From an uncultured Gammaproteobacteria bacterium (lineage in GTDB: Bacteria; Pseudomonadota; Gammaproteobacteria; HK1): DNA of 38,007 nucleotides. Made by a program: the position numbers and the translations under genes. The stretch covers positions 1 to 38,007 of the forward strand of contig CAMYJH010000039.1 in NCBI GenBank assembly GCA_947258715.1, read 5' to 3'. Below are positions 7,014 through 14,926 of the stretch, in pieces. Within the stretch, counting starts at the first letter, position 1. Each line of letters begins with the position of its first letter. The notes under the pieces are model-generated. The model searched no databases, was not told the DNA's origin, and saw only the letters and a program-made list of their open reading frames with translations.

Positions 7014-9926
7014 ATGCCCACCGCCCGAGCGATTAAATCCGGCGATCCCGCGCTCGCCGCCCGCCTTCGAAAAGAGATCGAAGGCGACGTTCTGTTCGAT
7101 TCATTCAGCCGCGGCCGCTACAGCACCGACGCCTCCATCTACCAGATCGAGCCCATCGGCGTGGTGGTGCCGCGCCGCGCGGAAGACATCGACGCCGCCA
7201 TCGGCATCGCGCGGGAAGAAGGCATCCCCGTGCTGCCCCGGGGCGCGGGCACGTCCCAGTGCGGCCAGACCGTGGGCGAGGCGCTGGTAATCGACACCAG
7301 CAAATACCTGAACGGCATCGTTCACCTGGACGAGGAAGCGCGCCGGGTGAAGGTGCAGCCCGGCATCGTGCTGGATCAGCTGAACGCGAAGCTCAAATCC
7401 ACCAACCTCTTCTTCCCCGTTGACGTCTCGCCCGCCAACCGCGCCACCATCGGCGGCATGACCGGCAACAACTCCTGCGGCGCGCGCTCCATCCGCTACG
7501 GCAACATGGTGCACAACGTGCACGCCATCGACGCGCTGCTGGCCGACGGCACCGGCGCCCGGTTCGGCGAGATACCGGGCAACCTCGAAGGAATAGAGGG
7601 CAACGCCCGCTATCTCGATCTCGTTCAGCGCATGCGCGATCTCTACGCGCGCGAGCGAAAGGAGATCGACCGGCGCATTCCAAAGCTGCTTAGAAAAGTC
7701 GGCGGCTACAACATCGACATGATCAATCCTAAGGGCCACAACATGGCCCACCTGCTGGTGGGATCGGAAGGCACCCTCGCCTTCTTCAAGGAGATCGAGC
7801 TGGACCTGCAGCCGGTACCGCCGCACCGGGTACTGGGCGTGTGCCACTTCCCCACCTTCTACAAGGCCATGGAGAACAGCCGCCACATCGTCGATCTCGA
7901 GCCGACGGCGGTGGAGCTGGTGGACCGCACGCTGCTCGATCTGGCGAGGGAGATCGACCTCTTCCGCCCCACCATCGAGCACTTCGTCAAGGGCTCGCCG
8001 GAATCGATCCTTTTAGTGGAGTTTGCCGGCGACGAACGCCCGCCGCTGACCGAAAAGCTCAAAAAGCTGGAAGAGCTGATGGCCGATCTCGGCTTCCCGG
8101 AAAGCGTCTTCATCGCCACGGATCCGGATTTCCAGAAAGAGATCTGGGAGGTGAGAAAGGCAGGCCTCAACATCATGATGAGCATGAAGGGCGAGGGAAA
8201 GCCCATCTCCTTCATCGAGGACTGCGCCGTTTCCTTAGAAAACCTCGCCGCCTACACCCGCCGCTTGAACGACATCTTCAAGAAATACGACACCTCCGGC
8301 ACCTGGTACGCCCACGCCTCCGTCGGCACCCTCCACGTTCGCCCCATCCTCAACATGAAGACCGGCGAGGACACGCGCAAGATGCGCGCCATCGCCGAGG
8401 AGTGCTTCGCCATGGTGCGCGAGTACAAGGGCTCGTTCTCCGGCGAGCACGGCGACGGCCTAGTGCGCTCCGAGTGGATCAAGCCCATGTACGGCGATCA
8501 GATCGTCAGCGACTTCGAGGAGGTGAAGGACACCTTCGATCCCGAGTGCCGCTTCAACCCCGGCAAGATCGTGCGCCCGCCGAAGATGGACGACCGCACC
8601 CTGTTCCGCTACAAGCCGGGCTACGCGCACATTCCCATCGAGCCCGTGCTCGACTGGTCCGCCTGGGGCGGCTTTCCCCACGCGGTGGAGATGTGCAACA
8701 ACAACGGCGCCTGCAGAAAGGCCAACCCCGGCGTCATGTGCCCCTCCTACCGCGCCACCAAGGACGAGCAGCACGTCACCCGCGGGCGGGCGAACTCTTT
8801 AAGACTCGCGCTCTCCGGCCAGCTTGGCCCCGATGCCTTCACCTCCGACGCCCTCTACGACACCCTCAATCTCTGCGTCTCCTGCAAGGGCTGCAAACGC
8901 GAATGCCCCACCGGCGTCGACATGGCGAAAATGAAGATCGAGTTCCTGCACCACTACCGAAAGCGCCACGGGCTGCGGATCAAAGATCGCCTGGTGGCCT
9001 ACCTGCCCCGCTATGCGCCTAAAGCCTCCAAGTACGCGCGGCTTGCGAACCTTCGCAACAACTCGAAGCTTTTGCGGGACTTGAGCGAACGACTTTTAGG
9101 TCTTAGCGCCAAGCGCAGCCTACCGGAATGGCGCAAAGATCCATTCTTAGGCTCCGAAGTGCGGCCGGAAGGATCAGAGCCCGCCGACGTGGTGCTCTTT
9201 GCCGACACCTTCAACCGCTGGTTCGAGCCGGAGAACCTGCGCGCCGCCGTCAAGGTGCTCAAAGCCGGCGGCTACCGCGTCGTCGTGCCCAGAGCAGAGG
9301 ACCGCAAGCGGCCGCTCTGCTGCGGGCGCACCTTCTTAGCCGCGGGGCTGGTGGACGAAGCACGCAAGGAAGCCGTCCGCACCCTGGAGGCCTTAAGGCC
9401 CCACATCGACGCCGGCGCCACCGTGGTGGGCCTGGAACCCTCCTGCATTTTCGGCTTCCGCGACGAATACCTCTCCATGCTCCCCGGCGAGCTCACCGAG
9501 AAGGCTTCAGAAAGTACACTTTTGTTCGAAGAATTCTTGAAGCGCGAGCACGACAAGGGCAAGCTGGACCTGCCGCTCAAAGCCATCGGCAAGAAGAAGG
9601 CCAAGATCCACGGACACTGCCACCAGAAGGCCTTTGCCGCCATGGGTGCGGTGGAGACCGTGCTCAAGCTCATTCCTGACCTCGAAGTCGAGACCATCGA
9701 ATCGAGCTGCTGCGGCATGGCCGGCGCCTTCGGCTACGAGGCCGACCACTACGACGTATCGATGAAGATGGCAGAGCTGAATCTGCTGCCGGCGGTGCGG
9801 GAGGCGGACTTAGAGACAGTGATTGTGGCAGACGGGACGAGTTGCAGGCATCAGATCGAAGACGGTGTAGAAAGACAGGCCGTGCATGTGGCGAGGGTTT
9901 TGGGGATGGGGATAAAAACTGATTAG
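7014..9926 (+). CDS. FAD-binding and (Fe-S)-binding oxidoreductase (GlcD/Dld + GlpC fusion, YdiJ-like)
   Basis: The 970-residue protein fuses three parts. Residues about 40-190 are an FAD_binding_4 domain (PVLPRGAGTSQCGQTVG, GMTGNNSCGARSIRYGN). Residues about 270-530 are an FAD-linked oxidase C-terminal domain (ending near SGEHGDGLVRSEWI). The rest is an iron-sulfur part with clustered cysteines in CNNNGACRK and CVSCKGCKRECP, then two CCG-type domains (CCGRTFLAAGL, and HGHCHQKAF with SSCCGMAGAFGYE). Relatives oxidise 2-hydroxyacids such as D-lactate, glycolate or D-2-hydroxyglutarate and pass electrons to the respiratory chain. Next to a glyoxylate aminotransferase, glycolate is an attractive substrate, but that is inference. 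The ATG at 7014 gives the canonical N-terminus; no strong ribosome site is seen. The sequence turns AT-richer right after its stop. Confidence 0.87.
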   Translation: MPTARAIKSGDPALAARLRKEIEGDVLFDSFSRGRYSTDASIYQIEPIGVVVPRRAEDIDAAIGIAREEGIPVLPRGAGTSQCGQTVGEALVIDTSKYLNGIVHLDEEARRVKVQPGIVLDQLNAKLKSTNLFFPVDVSPANRATIGGMTGNNSCGARSIRYGNMVHNVHAIDALLADGTGARFGEIPGNLEGIEGNARYLDLVQRMRDLYARERKEIDRRIPKLLRKVGGYNIDMINPKGHNMAHLLVGSEGTLAFFKEIELDLQPVPPHRVLGVCHFPTFYKAMENSRHIVDLEPTAVELVDRTLLDLAREIDLFRPTIEHFVKGSPESILLVEFAGDERPPLTEKLKKLEELMADLGFPESVFIATDPDFQKEIWEVRKAGLNIMMSMKGEGKPISFIEDCAVSLENLAAYTRRLNDIFKKYDTSGTWYAHASVGTLHVRPILNMKTGEDTRKMRAIAEECFAMVREYKGSFSGEHGDGLVRSEWIKPMYGDQIVSDFEEVKDTFDPECRFNPGKIVRPPKMDDRTLFRYKPGYAHIPIEPVLDWSAWGGFPHAVEMCNNNGACRKANPGVMCPSYRATKDEQHVTRGRANSLRLALSGQLGPDAFTSDALYDTLNLCVSCKGCKRECPTGVDMAKMKIEFLHHYRKRHGLRIKDRLVAYLPRYAPKASKYARLANLRNNSKLLRDLSERLLGLSAKRSLPEWRKDPFLGSEVRPEGSEPADVVLFADTFNRWFEPENLRAAVKVLKAGGYRVVVPRAEDRKRPLCCGRTFLAAGLVDEARKEAVRTLEALRPHIDAGATVVGLEPSCIFGFRDEYLSMLPGELTEKASESTLLFEEFLKREHDKGKLDLPLKAIGKKKAKIHGHCHQKAFAAMGAVETVLKLIPDLEVETIESSCCGMAGAFGYEADHYDVSMKMAELNLLPAVREADLETVIVADGTSCRHQIEDGVERQAVHVARVLGMGIKTD

Positions 9927-10190
9927 TTTCGAAGCAATAACGAGACTTCGGCCTCTGCTACGTTCCGCACGAGGAGTCCTAATTCTCCGCATACGAGTCG
10001 CATTAATAAATGTTCGTTCGGCCAGAAAGACCGGTTACTCTCCCTATCGACGCAAATGTTCTGAACGGGCTAGATCTTGTCACGCTATCGACAACTGTAG
10101 GATTGGCGAGTGTTTTGAGTCCCCTTGTGGACGACTCTTACATTTCCAAAGCTCGCTCCGTCACCATTATATGTCGACGGACCACTAGCT

Positions 10191-10730
10191 ATGCATGCTG
10201 ATCTGCAGGCAACTCTTGAGCACATAAATAACTGGCTCAGGTATGCCGAAACCAAAAATGCTGCGCTCCTAGTCGCGGACACTGCAGCATTTCTTGGACT
10301 AATTCGTATCCGTACGACCCTAGATACAATTCCCTTTTTATTGGATGTGTACATGATCACGGGACTAATATTATTCGCGCTCTCAGCATGCATATGCCTC
10401 TTGTCGTTCGAGCCAAAGCTTACCGCACCCCAGTTTTTATCAACAAGAGTTTCAGGAACCTATTCAAATCTTCTTTTCTTCAAAGATGCGTCTGAGTGGA
10501 CGGCGGAAACGTATCTATCTGAATTTCGGCGACGAACAGGGACACGCGAACAGACTTTCAGTGATCTGGATCTCGATTGCGTCCATCAAATTATTATCAA
10601 CGCAAAAATCGCGACACGAAAATACCAATACTTCTATATCGCGTTATGGTTCACAATCGCTGCACTTCTATCGATTATCGTTGCCTTGGTCCTGTTTTTG
10701 AGCACGAAGGACTTTTCAGACCATGACTAA
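10191..10730 (+). CDS. Pycsar-type transmembrane effector (PycTM, DUF5706-like)
   Basis: A product of about 179 residues with the layout of Pycsar membrane effectors. It has an N-terminal amphipathic helix ending in YAETKNAALLVADTAA (family pattern ADxKAxxLL), a hydrophobic hairpin (about residues 30-75), a soluble middle (FKDASEWTAETYLSEF), then the conserved-looking helix CVHQIIINAKIATRKYQYF running into a last membrane segment (ALWFTIAALLSIIVALVLF). In known systems such effectors respond to cCMP or cUMP and disrupt the inner membrane, killing the infected cell. The ATG at 10191 is preferred because it gives the family-like N-terminus; a TTG at 10125 would add 22 unlikely residues. It overlaps the cyclase start by 8 bp, implying translational coupling. 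The order is effector first, whereas described Pycsar loci usually have the cyclase first. Confidence 0.78.
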   Translation: MHADLQATLEHINNWLRYAETKNAALLVADTAAFLGLIRIRTTLDTIPFLLDVYMITGLILFALSACICLLSFEPKLTAPQFLSTRVSGTYSNLLFFKDASEWTAETYLSEFRRRTGTREQTFSDLDLDCVHQIIINAKIATRKYQYFYIALWFTIAALLSIIVALVLFLSTKDFSDHD

Positions 10731-11700
10731 CTGTGTTGTAAAGATTGATCTAGTTGCGAGCAAGGCGTTCGCCACTCAACATGAAGACAATAATCCAACC
10801 GTAAGAGCCCAGGTACTCAAAAAGCTGCTGGACGTGTCAAAAAATCGCTTTCCAGCCTCGGACCAAGTATTTCCATCCGGCTCATTCTATAAGGCAGAAG
10901 GCGATGCCGTCATTTTCGTAATCAGGCACGCCTCCGTCGCTCTTCGAGCCTGTATTGAATTCATGCAAGAATGGTACGGATTTGTAAAGCAGAATCTTCC
11001 GGAGTGCAGAATCATCATTGATCGGGGGACGCTTGACGAGGTAACTGTTCCTGGCGGCTCGGACTTCACAGGACGAGTTTTCGAGAACATCAACGTGATG
11101 GAGAAAGAAGTTGATTCAGGGCAAATCTATTTGACGCAAGAAGTCATAAACAACTGTGACTCGACAATGGCGAACTTCGTTCTTTACCGGCGGTGGAAAG
11201 ATCGCAAACTCACACTTTACAAAGCAGACTTTCTAGACCCACGTACCGTTGAGGATTCTCGACTTGTTCATGCTTTGTTCGTTGCTCATCCGCAAGCAGA
11301 GCAAGCTCGGGAACGAGTATTTGAACTTTTTCTTTCCGAATATCTCCTCGAGAAAAACAAGTTGAAGAAGTATTCAGATTTGAAGAAATGGGCTGACGAG
11401 CGAGGTTATTCACTTCCGCCTCAAACAGAACTTTCACGTGTCGCAAGAAGCTCCAAATTCTTCGACGCTCAGGTCGACGAGACATCGATGAGTATTACGC
11501 TATCCGATCAGGGTCAGAGCGCAATTCAATCTGCAACACAAGAGTACGACGAGTCCAAGACCTCATGCATAGAAACAGTTCGAGAAGCAGTGGTAACAGA
11601 AACTCGTTCAGGCGAAGCTGTAAAAGGTTGTAATTTTTCGACTTTAATCGAAGAGTATCTTTCCGCTGTCTTTTCTGAGATACGCTTGATGGCTAATTAA
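10723..11700 (+). CDS. Class III nucleotide cyclase, Pycsar PycC-like, with C-terminal extension
   Basis: Residues about 1-170 form a class III cyclase domain. VVKIDLVASKAF supplies the first metal-binding Asp (D9), YKAEGDAVIFV the second (D61), and CRIIIDRGTLDEV with TGRVFENINVMEKEV the later core strands. PycC enzymes make cCMP or cUMP on phage infection; adenylate or guanylate cyclase activity cannot be excluded. About 150 residues follow that a minimal PycC lacks. They include a charged helix (LLEKNKLKKYSDLKKWADERG) and a possible winged-helix-like stretch (residues about 215-270), ending IEEYLSAVFSEIRLMAN. The reading frame continues open after the TAA straight into the next gene. The coding sequence is AT-rich compared with flanking metabolic genes, consistent with transfer. 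Confidence 0.8.
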   Translation: MTNCVVKIDLVASKAFATQHEDNNPTVRAQVLKKLLDVSKNRFPASDQVFPSGSFYKAEGDAVIFVIRHASVALRACIEFMQEWYGFVKQNLPECRIIIDRGTLDEVTVPGGSDFTGRVFENINVMEKEVDSGQIYLTQEVINNCDSTMANFVLYRRWKDRKLTLYKADFLDPRTVEDSRLVHALFVAHPQAEQARERVFELFLSEYLLEKNKLKKYSDLKKWADERGYSLPPQTELSRVARSSKFFDAQVDETSMSITLSDQGQSAIQSATQEYDESKTSCIETVREAVVTETRSGEAVKGCNFSTLIEEYLSAVFSEIRLMAN

Positions 11701-11775
11701 TTTCGGGAAACATTTCACCTTTTCGACAGCGGGCAGGAGTCTTTTAAGCGGTTCGACTACATAATTTGGAAGCAC

Positions 11776-13119
11776 TTGCCCGAAATCTCCGACCGTTACT
11801 TTCACGATTGGCGCGAGGGGTTTTTAAAAGGACTTAGAAGATGTGCTCAGGAGGAGAACATCTACATCGCTTCAGTGTTTCACAATGTACTAGCAACGTA
11901 CTATTTGAATCGTTCCAGAGCTGCCTCTCCATATCAATTGGAAAAACTTCAGAGCAGAACTTTCTATGCTGACACGAATGTCTTGTACGCCGCGAGTGTT
12001 GACGCTTCAAATTTTCACGAACTTATTGAGTACATCGCAAGCAGACTTGAGGCGATCGGCGCAAAATTACTTGTCTACCCTTTTACGGTGGAAGAGTACG
12101 AGACATCTATTGCGCATGTTCAATCTGAGGTAAGTCGTGGAGACCCTCATCAAGCGATGGTTCAGAGAAATCCTTGGCTATATCAAGAATTTCAGACTAA
12201 TCGCGATAAATATCTCAACAGTATCGCGGTCTGTCGCCGTACCCACTCTCTAGTGGGACAAGAAAGGGGGAATTACGATTCTATTGATGATTACTACGAT
12301 GATGTTGACCAACATCTCGAGAGTCTTGGATTTCGATTAAGAAGAGAGTTTGAGCTTTATGATGATGAAGTCGCACTGGAGGAATGGGTAGATCTTCGAA
12401 ATATGATGCCGCCCAATCACTGGTCGGAAGACCGCTACTGGGATTTCATCTACAAACAGGATAGTCGCCCTGATGCTCAAAAGCTCCACGACGTGCATCT
12501 CGTGAAGAACGTACAACGAGAATCAGAGAAGCTTCCCGGAGACGAATTAGGACCTCAAATATTTCTAGTAACTTTGGATTTTCGTCAGTTACTGCGACTG
12601 CGAGGGCAGTTTCCGTTCATACTAAGTGCGCAGCAGTTTCTTGAGTTCATTCTACCGTATCTATTCTTGAGTGATATACCGTTAGTCGAAGCACGGCAGT
12701 TCCCAAATGTGATGCTCGGTGCCGAACTTAGCGTGTTACTAGTAAAACAGCCTCCGTCGCTCGTAGAGACGGTCAGAGGATTCCTAAAGAACTCAAGCTG
12801 GCAGGAGCGGGAGGCGGGGAACTATGGGAGTAAAATTGGGGAAATAGCGAGAATACTCACCGAGGAGAGGCTGTCCGGAATCGTTTCGGGGACGAGGGAG
12901 CTGAGCGATACGGAGGCGGTAAACGCCATATCGGAAAAGATCGCAGAACTCGTAGAGGAACAGCATGACCTCGAGGAGCGAGTCTACTTCAGCGGATTTG
13001 GCAGCGAAAGCGAGCGTATTCGGAAAATGAACGAGCTTATAGTAAAACAAGAAAGGCAAATCACGAAGCTGCAGCGGAAATTGAGGTACACGCGGTCGCA
13101 AGCGCGAAGACGCAGATAA
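11776..13119 (+). CDS. PIN-like domain protein with C-terminal coiled coil, third gene of the Pycsar-like operon
   Basis: A 447-residue protein from a TTG start. FYADTNVLY (D66), PFTVEEYE (E106/E107), KLHDVHLV (D239) and FLVTLDFRQ (D268) match the spaced acidic residues of PIN-family metal-dependent RNases; residues 395-445 form a basic coiled coil. Start choice is uncertain. No ATG or GTG occurs between the cyclase stop at 11700 and the TTG, and the frame is open and identical to the cyclase frame throughout. The 25 intervening codons read as plausible helical protein (FDSGQESFKRFDYIIWKHL). A GGGCAGGAG sequence at 11731 is well formed but lies far from the TTG. Either the gene starts at TTG, or a cyclase-PIN fusion is split by one stop codon. 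The expected role is a nuclease effector or regulator in defence. I do not know a named family for it. Confidence 0.68.
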   Translation: MPEISDRYFHDWREGFLKGLRRCAQEENIYIASVFHNVLATYYLNRSRAASPYQLEKLQSRTFYADTNVLYAASVDASNFHELIEYIASRLEAIGAKLLVYPFTVEEYETSIAHVQSEVSRGDPHQAMVQRNPWLYQEFQTNRDKYLNSIAVCRRTHSLVGQERGNYDSIDDYYDDVDQHLESLGFRLRREFELYDDEVALEEWVDLRNMMPPNHWSEDRYWDFIYKQDSRPDAQKLHDVHLVKNVQRESEKLPGDELGPQIFLVTLDFRQLLRLRGQFPFILSAQQFLEFILPYLFLSDIPLVEARQFPNVMLGAELSVLLVKQPPSLVETVRGFLKNSSWQEREAGNYGSKIGEIARILTEERLSGIVSGTRELSDTEAVNAISEKIAELVEEQHDLEERVYFSGFGSESERIRKMNELIVKQERQITKLQRKLRYTRSQARRRR

Positions 13120-13187
13120 CCGGATCCAGGAGAAAAAGGAGCAGAGAAAAAAAAGAAAGGAGCCGCCCATTAGCAAGGGGAGGGCCG

Positions 13188-13217
13188 CCGGTCCCGGAGT
13201 TGACTATTTGACTATTG
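13188..13217. repeat. Dispersed repeat family 3 (CCGGTCCCGGAGTTGACTAT)
   Basis: This 30-bp unit, ending TTTGACTATTG, recurs at 14074-14103, 28489-28518, 29801-29830 and 37541-37568 with few changes. It separates the PIN-like gene from the nuclease-like gene. No matching transposase is seen in the window. Confidence 0.85.
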
Positions 13218-13289
13218 ACTTTGGCTGGACATTTGGAACGGTCACTTGCATTGAAAATGGGCGAAGTGTAAGTCAACACCTCTATCCCC

Positions 13290-13868
13290 TTGACTCTACA
13301 TCTCACAATTGAGTGCCTTACCGTGCCGGCCACAAGTATTAGATTTAGCACATTCCCTCGAACGGAGACGCCCGCCGAATTTGTGCTCCAGATTATTGAC
13401 GTGTTTCGTAGTCACGAAGCAACGATATCAACGATCAAGCTTGATAAAGGTCTCACGTCTGACCAAGTCCTGGCAATTCTCGCGGGAGATCTCTCCGATA
13501 TTGGATTCGAAATTGAACTCGGAAAAACAAAAGACCAGAAGATTGACCGCCCAGTGTTCTTCGGCGAGAACGGCGTGCCCACTCTTAAATACGAAATCGA
13601 CGGATATCACGCAGGCTGGCGATGTGGCATTGAAATTGAAGCGGGCCGCGCTTGGATGGGTAATGCGATATATCGCGATTTAATACAAAGCGCCGTGATG
13701 GTGGGGGTTGATTATCTTTGTCTCGCTGTTTCAAATACCTATAAGTATAAATCTGGCGGGAGGGAAACATCCAGCAAGGACTATGACAATACGAAGCAGG
13801 TAGCTGAAGCCTTATATGGTCATACACGTGTATCGCTGCCTTACAAGCTAATATTGATCGGTTACTAA
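13290..13868 (+). CDS. Putative PD-(D/E)XK-type nuclease-like protein (ExE active-site pattern)
   Basis: A product of about 192 residues. The central part YEIDGYHAGWRCGIEIEAGR has an Asp followed about ten residues later by an E-I-E on a predicted strand, the D...ExE arrangement of BamHI/BglII-like and related PD-(D/E)XK nucleases. It is followed by helix AIYRDLIQSAVMVGV and strand YLCLAVSN, as in that fold's core. No methyltransferase is adjacent, so it is not a classical restriction-modification pair. TTG at 13290 and GTG at 13323 are both possible starts; an in-frame stop at 13269 limits extension, and no clear ribosome site is seen. A terminator follows directly. It shares the AT-rich composition of the Pycsar-like genes. 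The fold call is pattern-based and should be taken as tentative. Confidence 0.55.
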   Translation: MTLHLTIECLTVPATSIRFSTFPRTETPAEFVLQIIDVFRSHEATISTIKLDKGLTSDQVLAILAGDLSDIGFEIELGKTKDQKIDRPVFFGENGVPTLKYEIDGYHAGWRCGIEIEAGRAWMGNAIYRDLIQSAVMVGVDYLCLAVSNTYKYKSGGRETSSKDYDNTKQVAEALYGHTRVSLPYKLILIGY

Positions 13869-13905
13869 GGTATTAAAAGGGTCAAATCCCTTGAATACCC
13901 TTTTT
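13869..13905 (+). terminator. Rho-independent terminator after the nuclease-like gene
   Basis: Arms GGTATT..AAGGG and CCCTT.AATACC pair around the loop TCAAAT with one small internal mismatch, followed by CTTTTT. It begins one base after the stop codon and would end the defence-island transcript. Confidence 0.75.
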
Positions 13906-13973
13906 AGGAAAAATGTGCCGGGGCCGTTATATTGGCGATAAATCGTCGTTGATTTTTTATTCGGGAGGTGTCG

Positions 13974-14114
13974 ATGTTCAAACTGCCAGGTCATGCGCAC
14001 CGACAACTGATCGGATACATCGGTCTCGTTCTTCCGATACTTCTTATTCTGCTCGCTCTGGCCAGGGGCGCGACCGGTCCCGGAGTTGACTATTTGACTA
14101 TTGATTTTGCCTGA
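13974..14114 (+). pseudogene. Truncated 5' duplicate of the downstream membrane-protein gene
   Basis: From about 13915 to 14069, upstream leader (GGGAGGTGTCG before the ATG) and the first about 32 codons are nearly identical to 14125-14280. The fragment begins MFKLPGHAHRQLIGYIGLVL, as the full gene does, then runs into a copy of repeat family 3 at 14074 and stops at a TGA after 46 codons. The differences are mostly third-position changes, so the copy is not very recent. It is a gene remnant rather than a functional peptide. Confidence 0.85.
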
Positions 14115-14184
14115 ATTACAAAAAGGGCCCGGGGCCGTTATGTTCGCAATAAATCGTCGATGATTTCTTAGTCGGGAGGTGTCG

Positions 14185-14847
14185 ATGTTCAAACTGCCAG
14201 GTCATGCGCACCGACAACTAATCGGATACATTGGCCTCGTACTTCCGATACTCCTTATTATGCTCGCTTTGGCCAGGGATGGTGTGGCGCGATGGCAAAG
14301 CCTGGATTCAATCAGCGCGTATTACTATACCGGCGCGGTTGCCGCGTTCATCGGAATGTTGGTCGCTCTCGCGCTTTTCCTGTTCACCTACCAAGGCTAC
14401 GACAACAAGTTCCATTGGGCTGACCGAACTGCTTCGATAATCGCTGCAATAGCGGCGCTTGGCGTCGCATTTTTTCCAACAGCAGCTCCAGAAGACGTGG
14501 CGCCGTTGTCCTGGTGGTCCCCAATCACCGGCATTATCCACTACGTCTCCGCCGTTACACTGTTCGCAATGTTCGCGGTGTTCGCGCTCTGGCTATTTCG
14601 GTTGACCGCAAGCGGAGAACCAATCCCGCCTGACAAGCGACGGCGAAACAAAGTCTACCTCCTATGTGGAATTGTAATCGTCTTAAGCGTTGTTTGGGCC
14701 TTGATCGCCGGTCTAAATGGTCGATCGATCTTCTGGCCCGAATCGATTGCTTTAGTTGCATTCTCCATTTCCTGGCTGGTCAAGGGTTACGCACTAAGGT
14801 CAATTGTAGAGACTGCGCGTTCTTTTTCTCGACGGGTTGGCGCGTAG
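14185..14847 (+). CDS. Six-TM integral membrane protein of unknown function
   Basis: A 220-residue protein with about six hydrophobic segments: GYIGLVLPILLIMLAL, YYYTGAVAAFIGMLVALALF, ASIIAAIAALGVAFF, IIHYVSAVTLFAMFAVFALWLF, VYLLCGIVIVLSVVWALIAG and SIALVAFSISWLVKGYAL. A polar loop GYDNKFHWADR and another with FPTAAPEDVAPLSWWSP stand out. The ATG at 14185 is chosen because GGGAGG lies 5 bp upstream; the GTG two codons earlier overlaps that site. I do not recognise a named family, though it resembles small conserved membrane proteins of environmental Proteobacteria. A truncated duplicate of its 5' end lies just upstream, each copy with its own GGGGCCG repeat. Confidence 0.8.
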   Translation: MFKLPGHAHRQLIGYIGLVLPILLIMLALARDGVARWQSLDSISAYYYTGAVAAFIGMLVALALFLFTYQGYDNKFHWADRTASIIAAIAALGVAFFPTAAPEDVAPLSWWSPITGIIHYVSAVTLFAMFAVFALWLFRLTASGEPIPPDKRRRNKVYLLCGIVIVLSVVWALIAGLNGRSIFWPESIALVAFSISWLVKGYALRSIVETARSFSRRVGA

Positions 14848-14870
14848 GGGGTCATGAAGTAAAGGAAAAA

Positions 14871-14893
14871 GGTGCCGGGGCCGAAATATTAGA
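14871..14893. repeat. Dispersed repeat family 4 (GGTGCCGGGGCCGAAATATT)
   Basis: Related copies are at 13915-13937, 14125-14147, 15603-15652 (as a palindrome), 18736-18754, 30015-30041, 31526-31561 and 33264-33284. Each has GCCGGGGCCG or its complement near a run of A or T. It lies between two membrane-protein genes. Confidence 0.8.
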
Positions 14894-14926
14894 TCGCGCC
14901 TCCAAAATATTGGAAGAGGAAAACTC

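Noticed and set aside
973..9926. MttB-family gene as pyrrolysine-dependent trimethylamine methyltransferase
   Set aside because: There is no in-frame amber codon at the expected place and the frame is full length without it.
10125..10190. TTG start extending the Pycsar-type effector by 22 residues
   Set aside because: The added residues do not resemble the family N-terminus and the ATG at 10191 fits better.
10010..10201. 63-codon frame before the Pycsar-like operon
   Set aside because: No ribosome site or family signal, and it overlaps the effector start.
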